Of a DNA stretch of 14,933 nucleotides, positions 6,413 through 13,423 are shown one piece after another. The notes beneath the pieces were generated by a model, which worked only from the letters and a program-made list of their open reading frames with translations, was not told the origin of the DNA and searched no databases. The stretch is from JBGSOV01 sp964558715 (lineage in GTDB: Bacteria; Patescibacteriota; Gracilibacteria; CAIRYL01; GCA-016699755), in contig CAZLFD010000038.1 of assembly GCA_964558715.1 (NCBI GenBank), forward strand, positions 1 to 14,933. The letters are read 5' to 3'. Position 1 is the stretch's first letter. Each line of letters starts with the position of its first letter. The position numbers were made by a program, and so were the translations under genes.

Positions 6413-8950
6413 ATGCATCCCGATATCCTCCGCCAGAAGTTCCGCGACTTTTTCAAGAGCCGCCATCATGCCGAAATCCCGAGTGCTTCGCTGATTCCGA
6501 GTGCCGATGACCCGACGGTGCTCTTTACCACAGCTGGCATGCAACCACTCGTGCCAAACTTGCTTGGTGCACCGCACCCCAAAGGGAAAAGGATTTTCGA
6601 TACGCAAAAAAGCTTTCGCACGCCCGATATCGACGAAGTGGGTGACGACACACATCTGACTTTTTTTGAGATGCTCGGTAACTGGTCGCTCGGCGATTAT
6701 TTTAAAGCAGAGGCAATCGAACTCGCCTACGATTTTTTTGTGGATGAATTAGGATTAGACCCAAATCGCTTTGCGGTCACGATTTTCGAAGGAGATGCAG
6801 ATGCGCCCAGAGACGACGAAGCGGAGAAGATTTGGCTCAGTAAACCGGGGATTACTAAAGGGCAGATCTTTGCATTTGATAAAAAAGACAACTTCTGGGG
6901 CCCTGCCGGAAAAACCGGGCCATGCGGGCCGTGTAGCGAAATCCACTACGATCGCGGTGAGCAATACGGCGAAGATCTTGGTCCGAACTGTGATGACAAC
7001 CAGCGCTATGTCGAGATCTGGAATCTGGTGTTTATGGAATTCGACAAAAAAGATGACGGTAGTTACGAGAAGTTGGCGCAAAAAAATGTCGATACGGGAG
7101 TGGGTTTTGAGCGCTTGGTAGCCGTGTTGCAGCAAAAAGATTCACCGTTTGATACAGAGCTGTTTACGAAGGTATTAGAGAAGATCGCCGCCATTACCGG
7201 TGCGACGTATACGAAGGAGAAACGCGCCTTCCGCATTATTGCCGACCATGCCCGCGGTGCAACTTTTTGTATTGCGGACGGAGTAACCCCAGGCAACGAA
7301 GGCAGACATTATGTTTTGCGAAGACTTATCCGCCGAGCAGTGCGCGAGGGAAAAAAACTGGGTGTCGATGATAATTTTCTCGCCGAGATCGCCAAAGTGG
7401 TGATTGCGGAATACCGAGCCCATTATCCGGAATTGGAAGAAAACAAGAACACGGTGCTGTCGGTCATCAATCTGGAAGAGAGCAATTTTCGCCAAACACT
7501 CGACCGCGGCGAAAAGCAATTAGAGGAAATCGTCGCCAAAGATTCTAAAAAAATCAGTGGTGCCGATGCGTTCAAACTCTTCGATACCTATGGTTTTCCG
7601 CTCGATCTAACGAAAGATTTTGCCGCCGAACAGGGCATAGAAGTAGATGAAGCTGGCTTTGAAAAAGAAATGGAAGCCCAGCAAAATCGTAGCCGCAGTG
7701 GGGCCGCCGCCAGTTTTGAGCGCGACAAAGCCGTGCAACAATTCGCCGATCTACCCAAGACCGCTTTTATCGGGTATTTCGAAGAAACATCCGAAACAAA
7801 AGTCTTGGGTATTTTAGAATCTGAGGGTCAGGCTTTTGTCGTGTTAGAAACAACCCCGTTTTACGCCGAATCTGGTGGGCAGGTGGGTGACAGCGGCGAA
7901 ATCAAAGGGCCAAACGGTACACTCAAAGTAACGGATTGTCAGAAAACGGCGACCGGTGTATTTATCCATTCGGGTACGCTCGAGGGGAAGTTAGAAGTCG
8001 GCGATACGGTAAAGACCGAGATTGATAGCGAGCGCCGTGGTGAGATCATGCGGCATCATTCGTTGGCGCACATCTTTTTGGGCGCCGCGCAACAAGTTCT
8101 TGGTGTAGATGTGCACCAGGCTGGTAGCCACGTAAACGAACACCGCATGCGTCTCGACTTCACCTTTCCGCGCGCCTTAAAGAAAGAGGAGATCAGCGAG
8201 ATCGAAGTCCTGATGGCCAAAGTGGTCACAGCTGCCGTCGATACCTACATCGTCGAAAAACCGCTTACCGAAGCAAAAGCCGAAGGCGTAGAAGCGACCT
8301 TTGGCGAAAAATACGGCGAAATCGTGCGCACCGTAAAAATGGGTAAATACAGTTACGAACTGTGCGGCGGTACGCATGTAAAAAATACAGCCCTCGTGGG
8401 TGCGGTCAAAATCGCTACCGAAACAGGAGTAAGTGCCGGGGTACGGCGTGTAGAAATCGTTTGTGCAGAAGCAGCGCGTGCTATGCTGGCCGATCAGTAT
8501 AATCTGATCGATGAGATCGCTGCCAAACTTAAGGTACCGAAAGACGAAGCTTTGCACCGCATCGATTCGATTTTCGCTGAACGCAAAGAGATGCAAAATC
8601 AGCTCGGCAACTTGCAGAAAACATTGGCAAAAGTGGAAGCCGTGCAAGTCGCAAAAGAAGCCAAGAATATTGGCGACAAGCAAACGGTCATCGTCCCAGA
8701 ACTAAAAGCGGATGGCAAAGCCGCCGGTACCTTTGCTCGAGCGATTCAGGAAGAAGGTATTGACCTTGCGATCGTTGTTACCACCGATGGGAATATCGCT
8801 GTAGCGAGCAGGCCAGAAGTCAATGCCGGAGAAATACTCAAAACGATTTCTGCCAAGTTCGGTGGCGGAGGAGGAGGCAGCAACACATTTGCCAGTGGCG
8901 GCGGAGTGAAAGGGGTAACACGAGATGCAATAAGCGAACTACTACAATAG
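6413..8950 (+). CDS. alaS: Alanyl-tRNA synthetase
   Basis: This 845-residue class II synthetase charges tRNA-Ala in the cytoplasm. The N-terminal catalytic domain shows the typical FTTAGMQPLVP and FFEMLGNWSLGDYFK stretches, a GPCGPCSEIHYDRG segment, and NVDTGVGFERL (motif 3 region). The editing domain keeps its zinc-type residues: HSLAH at 549-553 and C651/H655 in CGGTH. The C-terminal C-Ala/DHHA1 domain carries the GGGGGG run (about 818-823), followed by an unusual SNTFASGGG where RPDMAQAGG-like sequence is more common. Length is slightly below the roughly 875 residues of E. coli AlaRS. The ATG start reproduces the conserved family N-terminus. It is monocistronic as far as the window shows, and no clear terminator follows. 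Confidence 0.97.
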   Translation: MHPDILRQKFRDFFKSRHHAEIPSASLIPSADDPTVLFTTAGMQPLVPNLLGAPHPKGKRIFDTQKSFRTPDIDEVGDDTHLTFFEMLGNWSLGDYFKAEAIELAYDFFVDELGLDPNRFAVTIFEGDADAPRDDEAEKIWLSKPGITKGQIFAFDKKDNFWGPAGKTGPCGPCSEIHYDRGEQYGEDLGPNCDDNQRYVEIWNLVFMEFDKKDDGSYEKLAQKNVDTGVGFERLVAVLQQKDSPFDTELFTKVLEKIAAITGATYTKEKRAFRIIADHARGATFCIADGVTPGNEGRHYVLRRLIRRAVREGKKLGVDDNFLAEIAKVVIAEYRAHYPELEENKNTVLSVINLEESNFRQTLDRGEKQLEEIVAKDSKKISGADAFKLFDTYGFPLDLTKDFAAEQGIEVDEAGFEKEMEAQQNRSRSGAAASFERDKAVQQFADLPKTAFIGYFEETSETKVLGILESEGQAFVVLETTPFYAESGGQVGDSGEIKGPNGTLKVTDCQKTATGVFIHSGTLEGKLEVGDTVKTEIDSERRGEIMRHHSLAHIFLGAAQQVLGVDVHQAGSHVNEHRMRLDFTFPRALKKEEISEIEVLMAKVVTAAVDTYIVEKPLTEAKAEGVEATFGEKYGEIVRTVKMGKYSYELCGGTHVKNTALVGAVKIATETGVSAGVRRVEIVCAEAARAMLADQYNLIDEIAAKLKVPKDEALHRIDSIFAERKEMQNQLGNLQKTLAKVEAVQVAKEAKNIGDKQTVIVPELKADGKAAGTFARAIQEEGIDLAIVVTTDGNIAVASRPEVNAGEILKTISAKFGGGGGGSNTFASGGGVKGVTRDAISELLQ

Positions 8951-9016
8951 GAATCGTTGGCTTTAGCGAGAAATAATAAATGCTGATTTTCATCTCGTAA
9001 TTCTATTAAGAAATAT

Positions 9017-9045
9017 TTGCTTATTTAGTATTTAGTATTTATACT
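9017..9045 (+). promoter_or_regulatory. Promoter of the HTH-phosphoribosyltransferase gene
   Basis: TTGCTT (9017-9022) and TATACT (9040-9045) are separated by exactly 17 bases. The spacer is precisely the left arm of a 17-bp inverted repeat and the -10 fills its loop. The start is predicted near 9052, about 20 bases before the ATG. Confidence 0.6.
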
Positions 9046-9063
9046 TAATACTGAATACTAAAT
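9023..9063. promoter_or_regulatory. 17-bp inverted repeat flanking the -10 (probable operator)
   Basis: ATTTAGTATTTAGTATT (9023-9039) and AATACTGAATACTAAAT (9047-9063) are complementary with one mismatch and a 7-base loop, TATACTT. The left arm also contains a direct repeat of TTTAGTA. The position around the -10 box, just ahead of a gene encoding an HTH protein, suggests an autoregulatory operator. An RNA hairpin is less likely because transcription should start within the right arm. Confidence 0.6.
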
Positions 9064-9071
9064 AATTGATT

Positions 9072-10031
9072 ATGAAGACTACTATCGAAAAAATTCAGGA
9101 AATCATTACCAATGAAAAGCAGGCAACAGCCAAACATTTGCGTGAAAGGCTTGGTGTTTCGCAGGTTTTGGTGCACAGACACCTGAAAAAGCTTTGCGAA
9201 CGAGAAGTGATCAAAAAAATCGGCTCGACACCGAAAGTCTTTTATATTCCTACTGAAAAAAAAACACAAAGCATCCCTGCAAAATCCAAAATACTCGAAG
9301 ACAATTGGCTCGAAATAATGCCCAACGGAGAATTTATCTTCGGAGAAAAAGGCTTTTTGCTGTGGTGCCAAGAGCGAAATTACGACTACGAAATCCGAAA
9401 AAAAGAATTTGAAAAAATTTATCGAGAGAAGGAACAGCTCAAAGAACAAGGGCTCATTGATGCTACTGAAAAACTGACTATGACCTTTGCGAAGAATTAT
9501 CTGGAGAAAGTATGGTATCTCGACTGTTATTCTTGGGAGATCTTTGGGAAAACACTGCTCGGAAAATTGATTCTCTATGCCAAACAAAACAGTGATATTG
9601 TTCTGATGAAGCGTATCGCGCGAAGGGTGCAAAAAACGTTGCTGAAAACCATTGCCAGAAACTCTTTTGACAGTATCGGCATTATTCCGCACTCCATAAA
9701 ACGCAGACATGATTTTTTGCAAACCACGCTTGGATTTTTGGATATCAACCCAATTCCGCAGAAAATCTTTGAAAAAGTGTTTTCTCAACACGCAGTCGCG
9801 CAAAAAACGCTGAAGTCCAAACAAGACCGGGAAAGAAATGCTGAAGAAACACTTTTTTTGGTGGAAAAGAATTTTCCCAATAAGATGCTTCTCATTGATG
9901 ATGCCTGTGGAAGCGGTGCTACACTGAACATAGCAGCACAAAAAATCCGCTCTGTCTCCCCGAATACAAAAGTATACGGCCTTACGTTTGTGGGCAGTCA
10001 AAAAGGGTTTGAGGTTATAGCGGAATCATAA
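9072..10031 (+). CDS. Winged-HTH / ComF-like phosphoribosyltransferase fusion, putative regulator
   Basis: The product is 319 residues. Residues 1 to about 60 form a DeoR/ArsR-style winged helix (ATAKHLRERLGVSQVLVHRHL, then a wing ending KVFYIPT). Residues about 65-200 are a charged helical linker I do not recognise. The C-terminal part resembles ComF-type phosphoribosyltransferases: IGIIPHSIKRR (203-213), a QKTLKSKQDRERN stretch, and the PRPP loop LLIDDACGSGATL (273-285) with its acidic pair and Gly-Ser-Gly turn. It is probably a transcription factor sensing PRPP or a nucleotide, as Bacillus PurR does with a similar fold; this is inference. A TTG at 9066 is in frame, but I prefer the ATG. 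The gene is visibly richer in A runs than its neighbours, hinting at transfer. ComF-like DNA-uptake function is the main alternative. Confidence 0.8.
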   Translation: MKTTIEKIQEIITNEKQATAKHLRERLGVSQVLVHRHLKKLCEREVIKKIGSTPKVFYIPTEKKTQSIPAKSKILEDNWLEIMPNGEFIFGEKGFLLWCQERNYDYEIRKKEFEKIYREKEQLKEQGLIDATEKLTMTFAKNYLEKVWYLDCYSWEIFGKTLLGKLILYAKQNSDIVLMKRIARRVQKTLLKTIARNSFDSIGIIPHSIKRRHDFLQTTLGFLDINPIPQKIFEKVFSQHAVAQKTLKSKQDRERNAEETLFLVEKNFPNKMLLIDDACGSGATLNIAAQKIRSVSPNTKVYGLTFVGSQKGFEVIAES

Positions 10032-10041
10032 AAGAACAAAA

Positions 10042-10070
10042 TTGTGAAGAGTTGTGTTTTCTTGGATAAT
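10042..10070 (+). promoter_or_regulatory. Possible promoter of the small membrane protein gene
   Basis: TTGTGA (10042-10047) and GATAAT (10065-10070) are 17 bases apart. The start would be near 10077, about 25 bases before the ATG at 10102. Confidence 0.45.
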
Positions 10071-10101
10071 CTGCTTTAATAGTCTGAAATATCAACATCA
10101 A

Positions 10102-10275
10102 ATGCATCTACAAGACCATGAACCACATGAGCTGGAAGGCGCCATAGACTATTTTTTTGTCACAGCCATTCTGTTGTCGATGGGATTGGTATCTACTGTA
10201 CTTTTTGGCTATGTCGACCCACAAGAACTGCTCGCTGCAGACGGATGGTTGGCGAGCCTGTTTCTTGGGCAATGA
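10102..10275 (+). CDS. Small single-pass membrane protein, unknown function
   Basis: The product is 57 residues. The N-terminus is acidic and His-rich (MHLQDHEPHELEG), followed by one hydrophobic helix at about residues 15-37 (AIDYFFVTAILLSMGLVSTVLF) and a short C-terminal segment (GYVDPQELLAADGWLASLF). I recognise no family. The frame is open back to 10054, but the ATG at 10102 sits well behind a plausible promoter and gives a sensible topology. The stop lies five bases from the convergent recO stop. It could be co-transcribed from the HTH-phosphoribosyltransferase gene 70 bases upstream, or be driven by its own promoter. Confidence 0.6.
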   Translation: MHLQDHEPHELEGAIDYFFVTAILLSMGLVSTVLFGYVDPQELLAADGWLASLFLGQ

Positions 10276-10280
10276 ATGCA

Positions 10281-10985
10281 TTAGGTGAGAATCAGCGACT
10301 TAGATTTGAGTTTGAATTCCTGCTCCGTCTCTAAAAATGAGATAAGGAATGAGAGGATTTTTTGCAGCGACTCAGGCGGGAGCGCGACTTTTTCAGAAGT
10401 GACAAAATCTGCCCGCTGCCAAAAACGTAGAGTTTTGATCTCGTCAAATGTGAGTGGTGTACCGAATTCAGCGTGTTGCAGGCAAAAAATCTCTCCAGAA
10501 GATTGCCATCGACCGGCAGCGGCAAATTGCTCGGGGCATTTGGGGCATTGCTGGAACTCGGGGAAAAACCCGTACAGCGTAAGTGCCTGAATCATGAAGA
10601 TCGCTGTTGACCGAGGAGCATTACGCGACCGGCTGATATCTGCAAGGAGCTGGTAGAACTGTTCATTCCCCTGCCCTTCACGACAGAGCTTTTGCGCCAC
10701 TTCGGCAATAAAGAGAAATTCTGGATCAGCGGAAAGTAATCCGCCGTTCAGCGGCTCGGCACGGATAAGTTTTGCGAGTCCATCGCTAGATTTCGGCGGC
10801 AGCCATTCGAGGTGGATCGCGCAAAACGGCTGTAACATGCCAGAGAGCTTGGCATTTGGCCGGCGTACGCCTTTTGTGATTACACCAAGTCGGCCCGACG
10901 TTTTTGTAAAAAGCGTCAGAATGGCATCGTATTCCGAATAGGGGCGTGACTGCAACACCACACCTTGATCCGTTGTCGTGTTCAA
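10281..10985 (-). CDS. recO: DNA repair protein RecO
   Basis: This 234-residue recombination mediator acts with RecR, and RecF where present, to load RecA on SSB-coated single strands. The N-terminal OB fold is recognisable from VVLQSRPYSEYDAILTLFT and GRLGVITKGVRRP (31-43). A helical middle follows, then a likely zinc site of C147, C150, C168 and H171 (CPKC ... CLQH). Length fits the family. The only start that preserves the family N-terminus is TTG at 10985-10983, because an in-frame TGA lies just upstream; GTG codons a few residues in are alternatives. The start is eight bases past the ftsX stop with no promoter between, so the two genes form an operon and recO is probably translated by coupling. 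Confidence 0.92.
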   Translation of the reverse strand: MNTTTDQGVVLQSRPYSEYDAILTLFTKTSGRLGVITKGVRRPNAKLSGMLQPFCAIHLEWLPPKSSDGLAKLIRAEPLNGGLLSADPEFLFIAEVAQKLCREGQGNEQFYQLLADISRSRNAPRSTAIFMIQALTLYGFFPEFQQCPKCPEQFAAAGRWQSSGEIFCLQHAEFGTPLTFDEIKTLRFWQRADFVTSEKVALPPESLQKILSFLISFLETEQEFKLKSKSLILT

Positions 10986-10993
10986 GTGGGCGA

Positions 10994-11956
10994 TTAAAAA
11001 TCAGAGAACATGTTCTTACGCCGTAAAGCGTACTCTACTGCGAAGGCAGCGGCAAGTACCGAAGAAGCAACGAGCAGCAAGCCGTTATCCCAGGCGATGC
11101 TGCCGATAAAAGCTTTTTCACCAAAGAATTCGTTCAGAAAAGAGCTCTGAATCTCTAATTCGGTAATCAGCCCCAAGAGCATATTGCCGATGAGGGAGGT
11201 TGTCCAACGAAAGAGACAGATGCTGACGAACAGAGCGACAAGTGCGATTATCAAACCTTCGATAAGGAACGGAGCACGGATGTACGACATGTTCGCGCCC
11301 ACGAGGCGCATTACCGTCATCTCGCGAAAATTTGATTTGATGACGAGTAATACCGTGTAAAACACAAGAAAGAATGCCACCGCGAAAAACATTAGCCAGA
11401 AAAAGGTGACTGTTTCTTTTGCGACATGGGTAATGCCGAGAAAGCGATCGATCTTCCCCTTGGCAAAATCGTTTTTGCGAAACGTCTCAGCATCGACCAC
11501 ACCTCGCCATTCTTCGGAGCGCAGCCAGGAAACTAGGTTTTCTGTACCTTGCTGCGAAGCGACCGGAATGATACCAAACATAGTTTGCAGGGGATTGTCG
11601 AGTTCGTAACGCTCGAGAAATTGCGTCTCATCCGGAAATTTTTGCCGAAACTCGAGCAAGGCTTCTTCACGCGAAAGTTCCCAAAAATCAACGATTTCGC
11701 CTATATGGCGTTTATATTCGAGTTGTGTCCGGAACTCGGAGGTTTCGGTTTCGGTAGCATCGCGCTCGATAAAAACAGCGATATCGACTTTGCGTTCGAC
11801 TTTGTCTATCAGCACATCAGAGAGTTCGCCGGCAAAAGCCGAAAGATGCGCCAGAAAAAAGACCAATGAGAGGCCAATGACGGAAAAGAATGCCGCCATC
11901 CGATTTCGCCAGAGTGAAGAGCCGACATTACGCAAAATGCGATACAGCGTGATCAT
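10994..11956 (-). CDS. ftsX: Cell division protein FtsX (ABC-type permease)
   Basis: The product is 320 residues with four predicted membrane helices, at about 19-42, 182-207, 228-250 and 291-311, the FtsX topology. The large extracytoplasmic loop between helices 1 and 2 includes the family-typical VDIAVFIERDATETE segment (57-71). The cytoplasmic REMTVMRLVGAN (211-222) between helices 2 and 3 is the coupling region facing FtsE. With FtsE, FtsX transmits ATP hydrolysis to periplasmic wall hydrolases at the septum. No ftsE is present here, although the two are usually adjacent. An upstream in-frame TTG (11986) would add a non-family extension, so I take the ATG at 11956. A small TTGAC/GTCAA palindrome (11980-11994) lies just upstream, but no convincing promoter was found. 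Confidence 0.92.
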   Translation of the reverse strand: MITLYRILRNVGSSLWRNRMAAFFSVIGLSLVFFLAHLSAFAGELSDVLIDKVERKVDIAVFIERDATETETSEFRTQLEYKRHIGEIVDFWELSREEALLEFRQKFPDETQFLERYELDNPLQTMFGIIPVASQQGTENLVSWLRSEEWRGVVDAETFRKNDFAKGKIDRFLGITHVAKETVTFFWLMFFAVAFFLVFYTVLLVIKSNFREMTVMRLVGANMSYIRAPFLIEGLIIALVALFVSICLFRWTTSLIGNMLLGLITELEIQSSFLNEFFGEKAFIGSIAWDNGLLLVASSVLAAAFAVEYALRRKNMFSDF

Positions 11957-11979
11957 GGGCAAAAATAGCGATGCTCCAC

Positions 11980-11994
11980 TTGACAAATCGTCAA
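11980..11994. promoter_or_regulatory. Short palindrome upstream of ftsX
   Basis: TTGAC and GTCAA arms flank a 5-base centre. The minus-strand TTGACG could be a -35 for ftsX, but no good -10 occurs at 16-18 bases. It may be an operator or chance. The rest of the intergenic stretch 11957-12203 holds the A/T hairpin at 12104-12124 and the promoter of the next plus-strand gene, and no convincing gene. Confidence 0.25.
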
Positions 11995-12103
11995 ATGTTT
12001 ATGCATGAAAAAACAGATTATCTGAAGCAGCCTATGATGTTTTCCGCTTGTTCGAAGCACATACTGCATAGATTATTTGTGATAGATGAATCTCATGAGT
12101 ATA

Positions 12104-12124
12104 CCAAAAAAAAACATTTTTTGG
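12104..12124. terminator. A/T-rich hairpin in the ftsX intergenic region
   Basis: CCAAAAAA (12104-12111) pairs with TTTTTTGG (12117-12124) around a 5-base loop. It lies between divergent genes, so termination of a known transcript is not needed; it may insulate the promoters or be incidental. Confidence 0.25.
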
Positions 12125-12143
12125 CAATGGCAACGCAAAAACG

Positions 12144-12171
12144 TCGACATTTTCTGGAAAACTGCGATAAT
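12144..12171 (+). promoter_or_regulatory. Promoter of the secreted polyampholyte gene
   Basis: TCGACA (12144-12149), a 16-base spacer and GATAAT (12166-12171), preceded by TGC, form an extended -10 promoter. The start is predicted near 12178 with a leader of about 26 bases and no Shine-Dalgarno sequence. Confidence 0.5.
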
Positions 12172-12203
12172 GATTGAGTTATTTTTTCTCTTTTCATTTT
12201 GCA

Positions 12204-13268
12204 ATGAAAAAACTCTTAGCTGCTCTCAGCAGTTTCGCGCTGATCTTGGCACTCTTTGGTCCGACTCCGTTTGTGGCACTTGCCCAAGATGACAGCACGA
12301 CAACTCAGGAAGACACTTCCACCGATGAAAACGGTGATGATAGTAGTACCGACGGTGAGTCGGATGATGATTCAGATGAAGACTCTGACGACGATTCAGA
12401 CGAAAAAGAAGAAATGGAGGATGATGACAATGAAAGCTCAATAGACTTGGATAAGGCCACTCCCAAGTTATATGACACGGTTAATAAGAAGCGTGAGTCG
12501 ACAAAAAAGGCAATGCAGAAGCAGGAAAAAGCAATGAAGAAAGAGATGAAAGTAGTAAAGAAAGCCATCAAGCGTGAAGTTCGTCGCACCAAACAAGAAC
12601 TCCGCCAAGACTACCGCGCCAAACGCCAGGATATCCGCCAGAACTTTCGTGAAAAGCGCCAGGAACTTCGCCGCCATGTCGCCGAACTGCGCAAAAAGAA
12701 GCGAATGAATTTTGTCGATATGATCATCGATGCACGTATCATGTGCTTTAAGGAAAACAGCGAAGACCGCCAAGAAGCTCGCATGTGCATGCGCGAAAAG
12801 GTAAAAGCTGGTGTGCTGGCTTTCGTAGAAGCCAAGCGTGACGCACGTGAGGCCTGCAAAGCAGACACCGCAGAAGAAGAGCTTGAAACACAAGAACGCA
12901 GTGCTTGTATCTACGACGTGCAACACACACTGCTTGAAAAAGGCGTCTATGTAGATCCGGATAGCGATGATGACGGTATCGAGACTGGAGATGAGGAAGA
13001 GAAAAAATCCGATGCAGAAGAAAACTGCGGAGAAGGAACCACCCTAAATGATGATGGAGACTGTGTTCTAGACGACGCTGATAATGACAGTGTTCCCACA
13101 GAGGATGATATGAATGAAGAAGATAACACTAGCGAGGAAAATAGTTCTGATAACGATTCTGATGATTCAGGGGAAGATGAAGATTCTGACGATGATGATA
13201 TGGATGGCTCTGATGATGATTCAGCAGATGACAATGCAGACGGTGCGGGTGATGACCCTGAGTCGTAA
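12204..13268 (+). CDS. Secreted charge-segregated protein with hendecad repeats and acidic calcium-site-like tail
   Basis: The product is 354 residues and belongs to no family I recognise. A signal peptide (1 to about 27, ending VALA) is followed by a Ser/Asp/Glu-rich stretch (28-83). Next is a very basic helix with six 11-residue repeats (101-166): KKAMQKQEKAM, KKEMKVVKKAI, KREVRRTKQEL, RQDYRAKRQDI, RQNFREKRQEL and a degenerate RRHVAELRKKK. Four cysteines (181, 195, 218, 235) lie in the following helical part and two more (275, 287) beyond it, suggesting disulfides outside the cytoplasm. DPDSDDDGIETG (251-262) and NDDGDCVLDDADNDSVP (282-298) resemble thrombospondin type-3 or EF-like calcium loops, and the tail to 354 is highly acidic. 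Chosen start: the ATG at 12204, since an in-frame TTG at 12174 would spoil the signal peptide. A strong terminator follows. Confidence 0.85.
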   Translation: MKKLLAALSSFALILALFGPTPFVALAQDDSTTTQEDTSTDENGDDSSTDGESDDDSDEDSDDDSDEKEEMEDDDNESSIDLDKATPKLYDTVNKKRESTKKAMQKQEKAMKKEMKVVKKAIKREVRRTKQELRQDYRAKRQDIRQNFREKRQELRRHVAELRKKKRMNFVDMIIDARIMCFKENSEDRQEARMCMREKVKAGVLAFVEAKRDAREACKADTAEEELETQERSACIYDVQHTLLEKGVYVDPDSDDDGIETGDEEEKKSDAEENCGEGTTLNDDGDCVLDDADNDSVPTEDDMNEEDNTSEENSSDNDSDDSGEDEDSDDDDMDGSDDDSADDNADGAGDDPES

Positions 13269-13290
13269 AGTGCAATATCTGTTGTTCTCC

Positions 13291-13324
13291 AAAAAAGCCC
13301 CCCGACACGTCGGGGGGCTTTTTT
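13291..13324 (+). terminator. Rho-independent terminator
   Basis: AGCCCCCCGA and TCGGGGGGCT pair perfectly around the loop CACG. Flanking A and T runs extend the stem and supply the U-tract, TTTTTTT. It begins 22 bases past the stop of the hendecad-repeat gene and is the clearest terminator in the window. The A-run on the other side could make it bidirectional. Confidence 0.95.
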
Positions 13325-13359
13325 TATACAACTGACTATTTAATCCGTGGAGACTTTTT

Positions 13360-13388
13360 TTGCTAAAATTTTTTAGATACTGTATAAT
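13360..13388 (+). promoter_or_regulatory. Promoter of the large secreted protein gene
   Basis: TTGCTA (13360-13365) and TATAAT (13383-13388) are 17 bases apart. The start is predicted near 13395, with a leader of about 29 bases. A small CTAAAA/TTTTAG palindrome (13363-13376) overlaps the -35 and spacer. Confidence 0.65.
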
Positions 13389-13423
13389 ACGTTAGTAACA
13401 TAGTTTTCTATAACAAAAAACAA

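Noticed and set aside
9045..10001. Long minus-strand open frame opposite the HTH-phosphoribosyltransferase gene
   Set aside because: It has the Phe-rich composition typical of an antisense shadow of Lys/Glu-rich coding; the plus strand has recognisable HTH and PRPP motifs.
11995..12177. Possible 60-residue plus-strand ORF upstream of the hendecad-repeat gene
   Set aside because: It runs through an A/T hairpin and the promoter of the next gene, and has no recognisable features or start signals.
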